In this document: positions 56,238 through 64,000 of the stretch, one piece after another
How the letters are laid out: each line of letters begins with the position of its first letter
How positions within the stretch are numbered: position 1 is the stretch's first letter
Assembly (NCBI GenBank): GCA_000827265.1
Contig: KN834763.1
Location: forward strand, 124,001-188,000
Origin: Collybiopsis luxurians FD-317 M1
Taxonomy: Eukaryota > Basidiomycota > Agaricomycetes > Agaricales > Omphalotaceae
Direction of reading: 5' to 3'
DNA: 64,000 nucleotides
Translations under genes and position numbers: made by a program
The notes under the pieces: generated by a model
Told to the model about the DNA's origin: nothing
Database searches by the model: none
Seen by the model: only the letters and a program-made list of their open reading frames with translations

Positions 56238-57936
56238 TGTGTAAAGTTAAAGTCACCTTCGCGTCTGGGACGCGTTGACTGTTTAGTCACGTGGATCGTT
56301 TCCTTAATTGGTATAGTCTGAGCCCCCCTCGATTTTTTCAATCTATGCCAGAGCTTGGGTTGCCCCTGCACTTCTCTATCCTCCGCGAGCATATGCCGAG
56401 ATTCTATGGGCGGTACCTCCTATCTCCGGGGCAGAGGCTTCAGCTCCCGGCCACCCCACTGACGTCGCGTCCTTCACTTGTCCTCGATGACTTGTCTTCC
56501 TTATGTGGCTTCTATTCCTCGTGTATGTGTCACATATGTATGCCATGTCATAGACTTCATTCTATAGGAAGGTGAGAGCTTTTTAACCTAGGATAAAATG
56601 AATAACATAGGAACAAATTCCCCTATCGTACTTTCTAAGGGCTCTTGCATAAACTTGCCGCCTGAACAGCTACAAGCTGCTCAAAAATTCCTGTTAGCTG
56701 TTGGCTATTAGCTGTATGCTGTATGCTGTTTCTTGCCTTCGTTAAAAATTTTTTGCCCGGATTTGACTGCTTTCTTTTCGGACTAGACAACGCCGATCTA
56801 GGAATACCGGAGAAGACCCCAGACTGCCCCACGAATTTTCCAGACTATGCTTCAGATTCCCCATGATCACAAGGTGTGGCGTATGCTTCTCCATTATATT
56901 TTTTCAAGTCAGGGTGGCAGCTCTCCCAAGGTAAGGTTCCAATCTAGTACGTACGCTCCCATCTAAGATATGGACGTTGTTGTACTCCAGGTAACATCGT
57001 AGGCGCCTTTTGTCAAATGAATTGTAGAGTCAGAAGTCTCTTGAAGTGGCTGCGCGTTATCCTGCGCGTTATTCTCCCCGCTGAACAATCTTTGGCAGAT
57101 GAAATTTTGTAGGCTATCCGAAGTTGTTGCCACTGTCTCCACTGTGACCGTAAAGCACCTTAGCAGATGATAGAGTTATGCCAGTAGATCAGAAGATCAG
57201 GTTTCAGTTTGGCGCTGCTTTCGTATATTAAGAGCCTGCGATAGCACTTTGGGCCCCGCATTCATATCTGCCTTACTGTCCATAGAGCTTTGCCTTCGAG
57301 CCTTGAGACAGAAAACGAGTTTAAAGACCCATTTCAGGTGTTTAAGCCTTTCTGGTATCCCGGGCGGGCAAGACATCGAGGTACGACAGTAATGAAGCCG
57401 TTTGCGATTTGAATGCTGACGTTCGAGTGAAAATAGTAAGACGGATACACTGTGATTGGCTTGGTGGACTCTTAGACCGGCTTCGGCAGGGCCCTGGGGA
57501 CTCCTACGTCCGAGTAGTGAGCTGTTGAACGTACGTTTCTACACCATTTCTTTTTCCAGATAGAGCTTGATGATTTCAAGGCTCACAATTCTACTAGAAA
57601 TTTTTTCTTTTCAAGTGCCAAGAGAGTTGGTCCAAATAAGAATTCCTTCCAGCTACTGGTTCAGCGGCGCATAACTATCACTGTCCCTCTTCCCAATGTC
57701 CTACGCCAGTCTCGGATAGTAATCATCACGAATGAACCGTCATGAACCGTCTACCACTGCGGAATGAACTGCATTCAATCATTATATGACCCAGGCTGTC
57801 TAGCTGTTCTTTTCTCGCTAAGAGGTTCATGTTGTTGTGTACCTTCTTTCTCGGTGCATATAGCTGTATATTAGCAAGAATATAAGTGCCCGATGTACAT
57901 GTTCTCTTTACCGCGTCCCGGTTTCGACACATTACC
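56238..57936. other. Intergenic, ECO1 and zinc-finger promoters
   Basis: About 1.7 kb between divergent genes. No gene is supported. Short GCTGT/ATGCTGT repeats occur near 56695-56735 and a doubled CTGCGCGTTAT near 57050-57073. Confidence 0.4.
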
Positions 57937-59360
57937 ATGTACACCCCCTACGAATCTGCTCGCAGTTCTGGGTATGTTTTAGAATATAATTCTATCTTCG
58001 TTCCTAATCCCCCGTTCTTAGGCAATTTAACGATAGCGATTTCCAGGCTCCTTCAAGTGATCCCTACTACCGTTCGAACTACCAAACCGATTTCCGAAGG
58101 TGCGCCCAATGACCGTTGCTTGCCACATTTGATTCGAAGATGAAACCATCTCTTTCTCCTAGTAATATCAGTGACAACTCATCATTCCCCTCTGATACTT
58201 CTGGCTTCACTTCGGTTAAGAGCGAGGTCAAGTATAGTCAACACGTTTTCACAACAGCTGCAGCCAGGTAAAATCTCACTGCCGGTACTCATGATTCCAA
58301 AACTCATTGAAACTGCATCCATATTGTGCGGTATTGTCAGGGACAGCCACTCGATGGTCTTCCCCCACATCCATCCTACCACTGATGAACTATTCAACGA
58401 GTATCTTCCATCTGCTTCTGCTACGGGGTACATGTTCTAGTTCTGGCCTTTTCTACTGCCTCTCACACAATATTTGTCAGTACCAATACTCAAAATGCAG
58501 AATACCCATTTTCGGGAACTTGGAATGAGAGGCAAGACATGGATAATAGGTAAGTACGCACCGCCTTTCTGCACGATGTTAGTCCTGAACAAGGAATGCA
58601 GGGGTTACACTGCACCGTCATTTACGCCGAGGTGATACTAGGCATTTTGACATCGTTATGTTTGTGGTAACAGAGATTTTCTCCCTCTTTGCAGTAATGC
58701 GGGCACGCTATCCTCCTACCAACGGCCACATGTCTCAATTTCAACCAATCTGCTTGCCCCTCAACAGTGGACACCTGAGCACACCTCCGCTACTACCGAT
58801 TCGTCCTCTCCTTATTCTGCTCTTCCTCGAACCCCAGCTTCGGCTAAGGGTAATGCCCAAGTAGTCTACATGGGTAGCGAGATCTTCGGAAGTGAAGTTC
58901 CCCCTTATTACCCCGGCAACTCAATGATTTCAAAGGCCAGTCCGGTTTCTGCCAAAGGGAATGGCCAAGTAGTTTACGTACGTGGAGAGACCTTCGGAAG
59001 TGAAAATCCCTCTTATCACCCCGGCAACCCAACAATTTCGGAGGCCAATCTGGTTTTCAGATCCAAAGTGGCCTCCGACAAAGTCAGAATGAACGCAGAG
59101 CTAAAGCGAAAGGGCCCAGCCAAATTCCTCTGCGAGGCATGCGGGGCCACTTTCACGGCTAAGCACAATCTTGGGTGTAAGTGTGCTTCGAATTGTTCTT
59201 TTTGTGCAGCTCAAGGAAGTTTTTTGGCTAATCTCCAGTCCATATGAACTCGCATAACGGCATAAAACCTTATTCCTGCGAGGTGTGTGGGGAAACATTC
59301 ACGGCCCCGCGGTCGAAGGATCGCCACCTGAAGAAGCACGAAGAGTCTGGACACTGTTAA
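57937..59360 (+). CDS. C2H2 zinc-finger transcription factor
   Basis: Intron-rich gene starting at the ATG at 57937 (MYTPYESARSSG), joining after introns to QFNDSDFQAPSSDPYYRSNY, NISDNSSFPSDTSGFTS, DSHSMVFPHIHPTTDELFNE and TQNAEYPFSGTWNERQDMDN. The centre holds two 36-residue tandem units (58840-58947 and 58948-59055) reading SAKGNAQVVYMGSEIFGSE and SAKGNGQVVYVRGETFGSE. The C-terminus has two classical fingers. The first, CEACGATFTAKHNLGFHMNS-H, is split by an intron; the second is CEVCGETFTAPRSKDRHLKK-H. Both have exact C-x2-C-x12-H-x3-H spacing. The protein ends EESGHC, stop 59358-59360. It probably acts as a DNA-binding regulator; its targets are unknown. Early exon borders are inferred. 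Confidence 0.8.
58840..59055 (+). repeat. Two 108-bp coding repeat units
   Basis: Adjacent in-frame units with a 108-bp period in the zinc-finger gene. Shared codons include those for SAKGN-x-QVVY, FGSE, PGN and IS-x-A. The units have diverged by substitutions only, with no frame change. Confidence 0.75.
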
Positions 59361-59674
59361 AGCACACTGCTTATTGGTGCTTTTTTTCGTGTTTCTGCAT
59401 GACTTCGATGGAGAGCTTGATACCCGAGGCTGATTAGTTGTGACAAATGTATATCCAACATTGTGTATCGTAGGCACTGAATTTTGAAAGGACAATTTAC
59501 TGACGAGGAAAGTAAACAAATCTTGAACGCAAGAACGTCTTCCTGAAACTCAATTCAAATCAATCAAAGATGCTACATTGGATAGAGTAGACGACAGACA
59601 GAGCCCGATGAAACATATACACAACATTAACAGTACCAAGATAGTAAAACAAGTAATTACAGCGATGTCCAGAA

Positions 59675-62600
59675 TCAAACTTCAACTGGTTTCGGAGAAG
59701 AAAATAGTTTGCTGGGAGGCGGCACAAACACCTGTATAGCGCATACGTTAGTATTATTATTATGCATTGAGACAGAGAACCTCACTCTAGTTTTTATACC
59801 GCCAGCTGTGGGCAATCGAGTGTTACCCGAACTGAGCCAAGCATCGATCTCTGCAGCAGCGCTCCGTCCCTCGCTACAGAAAACGATATCAATCTGTGAG
59901 AAGATGAAACTTGAACGCGATTTAAAGCGGCCTACTTGATACCCCAAACGATCAAAGATTGACCGCGTCTACAGTCTCCTGCAGCGAAAACTCCCTCTAC
60001 ATTGGTAGAGTATTTCTAATCAAATGGTTTAGTTAGCCGTAACGAGCGCTCCGACAGACCCACGACTTGCCTTGTGCGGAGTTTGTATATTGGAACGAGC
60101 GTCTTGCTTCACGCCGAGCGCCTTGATGACATCATTTTGCGGCCCGAGGAAACCAAGAGCTAGGAAGACGAGCTGAGCAGGGAAGAAATTCTCCGACCCT
60201 GGTACTTCCTCCATTTTCCATTTTCCTCCGCTATCTTTAGTCCATTCAACGCGAACCGTATTCAGGCCGGAAAGCTTCCCGTTTTCGTCAACAACAAAGT
60301 CTTTCGTGGAGATGCAGTATTCTCTCGGATCTGTTATTGAATTAGCCTACGAAGGAAAGGTAGGTGCGGGAGCAATCACCGTTTCCGAAGTGAGCCGCCA
60401 CCTCTGTGTGACCATAGTCAGTGCGGAAAATACTGGGATTAAAATCAGCATCGGAGAGGTACGCGAACAGAACCATACTTACCGAGGCCACTGCGGCCAA
60501 GGATTATCCCTTCCTCGAGCCACCGGCGGTCTTGGAAGCAGCTCGAAGTTAGTGACTGACTTCGCTCCATGACGCATGGAGGTACCGATACAATCGTTCC
60601 CAGTATCACCTCCACCTATGACAATGACATCTTTGCCTCTGGCATTGATGTAGTTGCCATTCTGCAGCTCCGAGTCAAGGAGAGACTTGGTGTTTAGCTT
60701 CGTGATTCCAGCGTTAGCGGATTTAAAAAATCACTGGCATCGCACATACCTGTAGGAACTCCATTGCGAAATGGATACCGTCAACATCACGGTTGGGAAT
60801 CTTCAAGTCGCGAGGCCATGTCGCACCAGTACAGATGACAAGGGCGTCATTTTCGTCGCGGATATCTTCAACGTCGATATCCACTCCAACGTGAGCATTC
60901 GGGACAAAAGTCTATATGCGAATCAATAAGCTTTCGTTATCATGTACTTTAATCAGCAACGTACAATTCCTTCAGCCGCCATCAAGTCGAGCCGTCGCTG
61001 AACGACCGCCTTATCAAGCTTCATGCTAGGAACGCGAGAAAATCAATCATTGCTCAGACGCCGGATGTTTAATGACGTACTTTGGGATTCCATACATCAG
61101 CAAACCGCCCATACGATCGTTGCGATCATATACAGTAACTAAATGCCCGGCCTTATTGAGCTGGTCAGCACACGCTAAACCTGCAGGTCCGGAACCGATG
61201 ATGGCGACTTTCTTTCCTGTACGGAATGAAGGAGGATTAGGCATCATCCAGCCCATTTCAAAGCCCTAAAGAGGCGAAGTGAGAGATATTAACTCCTGCT
61301 CTACCCAAAACTCCTACCTTGTCAATAATAGCGCACTCGATACTCTTGATTCCAACTGGCTGCTCGTTGATTCCAAGCACACACGCGCCCTCGCAAGGCG
61401 CAGGGCAAACACGACCAGTGAACTCCGGGAAGTTGTTGGTGAGGAGTAGTCGGTTGAGCGCGTCTTTCCACTGACCTTTGAAGACAAGGTCGTTCCACTT
61501 CGGAATGACATTCGAGATGGGACAACCGGTTTCGGACTGGCAGAACGGAACACCACAGTCCATGCAACGGGCAGATTGATATTTCAGCTCGCTCTCTGTA
61601 AGTCGGGTAGAAATTTCTTTCCAATCCTTAACACGTTTACGAGGAGGACGATAGGCCTCAGCGAGTCGCTTGTACTTCATGAAGCCGCGGGTTTTGTCGA
61701 GTTTGTTGAGCCTTTGCTTTTGTGTAGATTCGTCAACCATAGAATCCTCGAGATCAACAACAGACGGTTCATGGCGTCTGGGGATAGCGGAGACAATGGG
61801 GGTTTTGGGAAGCAAAATATCTTCGAGTCCCTCAGATGCCAAATCAACTTGACTAGCAGTGCGCGAAGGGACCATGTCAATGATACTAGAGCGTAATTTC
61901 TCCTCCTTTTCCCTGGCCACTTGCTCTTCAAGGACACGTTTATAGTCAAGTGGCATTACACGAACGAATAATGGAAGGAGGTGATGGAAGTCATGAAGGA
62001 CGCGATCAGCGACTTCTGAACCAGTGAAGTGGCGATGATCTTCAATCAGGCTACGGAGGGCAGCGATTTCGCGGGGGTCTGTAACCTTTCCAAGCTCGAC
62101 CATTTCCATATTGACTTTGGACGCAAAGGTATGTGCAGTATCCAAGACATAAGCAATACCGCCGCTCATTCCAGCCGCGAAATTACGACCGGTAGTGCCT
62201 AGAACAACAACACGACCGCCCGTCATATATTCGCAGCCGTGGTCACCAGTTCCTTCAACAACAGCATTGGCCCCAGAGTTTCTGACAGCGAAGCGCTCGG
62301 CGGCTATACCCCGAATGAATGCCTCTCCGGATGTCGCCCCGTATAAACATACGTTACCGATAATTATATTTTCTTCCGCCTTGAAGACAGATGACTTGGG
62401 AGGATACACTATGAGCCTACCGCCGGAGAGACCTTTGCCGACGTAGTCGTTCGCGTCGCCCTCCAGCTCGATAGTGATACCGGGAGCTAAGAAAGCGCCA
62501 CAAGACTGACCCGCCGAACCTTTCATAGAAATGTGGATGGTATCCCGAGGAAGGCCTTCTTCCCCGTACTGCTTGGAGACGCGGTATGACAAAGAAGTTC

Positions 62601-64000
62601 CAAGCGCACGGTCTGTATTGATCACATCGCAGTCAATATGAACGGGAAGCCCTTTCGTAAGCGCAGGCTCGGAATCATCAATGAACTTGTTATCGAGACG
62701 AATATAGAGTTTGTGGTCTTGCTGGCGGACACGGTAGGTAGCAGCGCCAGGTCGCATCTGCCAAGCTGGCTTCAGGATGGCCGAAAGATCGAGATGAGCA
62801 GTCTTGGGAGTTCGCATCTTTTCATTGACCTTGAGCACATCCGCTCGGCCAACCATCTCATTAATAGTGCGGAAACCCAATTTTGCCATGTAGCGACGAA
62901 GATCCTCAGCAAGATAATAGAAAAAGTTGATAACCTGTTCAGGCTGTCCAGCGAACTTGGCACGCAACTGAGGATCTTGAGTAGCAATTCCAACAGGGCA
63001 GGTGTTTACTGGGAGGTTTGATTAATTAGATGTCGTCAAGAAATTAGAGAAGAGGGATACGGACAGTGACATTTCCTCATCATTATGCAACCCATCGCAA
63101 TGAGAGGAGTAGTGGCGAAGCCCCACTCCTCTGCTCCAAGCAAGCAGGCAATGGCGATGTCCCGACCAGTTCGAATTTGACCGTCCGTCTGAACAGTTAC
63201 GCGACCCCGAAGATCATTCAAAACTAGCGTCTGATGGGTTTCCGCAAGACCAAGCTCCCAAGGAAGACCTGCATATTTAATACCAGTCCATCGAGAAGCA
63301 CCAGTACCACCGTCATGACCAGAGATCAGTATGTGGTCTGCTTTGGCTTTGGCCACACCACTAGCAACGATTCCGACACCGACTTCCGATACAAGTTTGA
63401 CCGAAACCCGAGCACGAGGATTGGCACATTTGAGGTCGTATATGAGCTGCTTCAAATCCTCGATGGAATAGATGTCATGGTGAGGAGGAGGGGAGATCAG
63501 GCCAACTCCAGCGGTTGAATGACGCGTGCGAGCAATGGAGCCAGAAACCTTGTGGCCAGGAAGCTCACCACCTTCACCAGGCTTGGCACCCTGAGCCATC
63601 TTGATTTGCAGCTCATCGGCATCAGCAAGATAGTTGGACGTTACACCAAAACGACCAGAGGCAACCTGCTTGATAGCGGATCGCATCGTGTCTCCGTTAG
63701 TTAGAATATTAGATCTCTCAGCATCTTCACCTCCTTCACCAGTGTTTGACTTTCCGCCGAGACGGTTCATCGCGACAGCCAGGGTAGAATGAGCCTCCAT
63801 AGAAATGGATCCATAAGACATTGCACCAGTGACGAAACGACGGACAATTTCGTTCCAGGGCTCAACCTGCTCGATAGGAATAGGCGCAGCGTTCTCATAG
63901 CGGAAATCAAGGAGTCCTCGTAGATGAATCTGACCAGTCTGAGCGTCCGCGTTACGAGCGTAGGCATCGTAAGCAACTTGATTCTTCTCTCGGACGGCGT
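59675..64000 (-). CDS. GLT1: Glutamate synthase (NADH-GOGAT), N-terminus beyond window end
   Basis: Large iron-sulphur flavoprotein making two glutamates from glutamine and 2-oxoglutarate. The window holds the C-terminal part. From the right: the FMN-domain segment [60 protein letters not shown] and [15 protein letters not shown], then CIMMRKCH of the Fe-S region. The GxGxG helix domain follows ([40 protein letters not shown]). The small-subunit-like part has [40 protein letters not shown], then [20 protein letters not shown] and [12 protein letters not shown]. The last exons carry [16 protein letters not shown], stop 59675-59677. The large exon at 61258 to past 62967 is open. The fused large and small domains are typical of fungal and plant NADH enzymes. 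Confidence 0.94.

Noticed and set aside
1..64000. tRNA, rRNA, CRISPR arrays or an intact transposon
   Set aside because: I saw no clover-leaf A/B-box pair, rRNA motif, regular spacer array or transposase/reverse-transcriptase motif; a dedicated scan (tRNAscan-SE, RepeatMasker) would be needed to exclude small or eroded copies.

Overview
The window looks like nuclear DNA of a filamentous basidiomycete, most likely an Agaricomycete. Genes lie on both strands, are cut by many 49-75 nt GT-AG introns, and match typical fungal families: an A-type NADPH oxidase, fungal-type glutathione transferases, CE1 esterases with a CBM1 tail, GH55 and GH5 beta-1,3-glucanases, a cytochrome b5-fused delta-9 desaturase, Eaf1 of NuA4, ARPC5, Eco1 and glutamate synthase. 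I saw no bacterial genes, rRNA, tRNA, CRISPR array or intact transposon. The species cannot be named from this sequence.

Layout. 1-1753 (-): formamidase, cut off by the window start. 2093-5781 (-): secreted GH55 glucanase, copy 1. 6606-8794 (-): Knr4/Smi1 cell-wall regulator. 9733-10346 (-): ARPC5. 10515-12992 (+): membrane-anchored Msc7-type aldehyde dehydrogenase. 13223-14595 (-): HMG-box factor. 16072-17595 and 18213-19737 (+): tandem CE1-CBM1 esterases. 20018-22341 (-): unknown protein, divergent from EAF1 at 22747-27360 (+). 28223-30468 (+): NoxA. 31484-34321 (+): membrane GH5 glucanase. 34938-35287 (-) and 35403-35952 (+): a divergent pair of small genes. 36247-37927 (+): ECM11-domain protein. 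38.5-41.2 kb: AT-rich, repeat-bearing stretch with two small secreted-protein candidates. 41478-43518 (+): desaturase-cytochrome b5. 43878-44713 and 45937-46884 (-): paired GSTs. 48506-48866 (+): divergent ubiquitin-like gene. 50035-54076 (+): GH55 copy 2. 54524-55026 (+): small membrane protein. 55245-56237 (-): Eco1. 57937-59360 (+): C2H2 zinc-finger protein. 59675-64000 (-): glutamate synthase, cut off by the window end.

Themes. Many genes act at the cell wall or on plant polymers: two GH55 enzymes, GH5, two acetyl xylan esterases, Knr4 and NoxA. Nitrogen use is represented by formamidase and glutamate synthase, detoxification by the GSTs and the aldehyde dehydrogenase. Chromosome biology is represented by Eaf1, Eco1 and perhaps Ecm11. 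Nothing suggests one coregulated biosynthetic cluster.

The most unusual signal is gene structure. When conserved protein motifs are used to fix the reading frame, seven genes need internal exons of 1-9 nt: 6 nt in formamidase; 5 nt in GH55 copy 1; 9, 1 and 8 nt in GH55 copy 2; 5 nt in the aldehyde dehydrogenase; 2 nt in CE1 copy 2; 5 nt in GH5; 5 and 3 nt in the desaturase. Each restores a conserved motif, and standard gene finders would probably call several of these genes broken. Three introns also appear to use GC donors. All splice calls are read by eye and have no RNA support.
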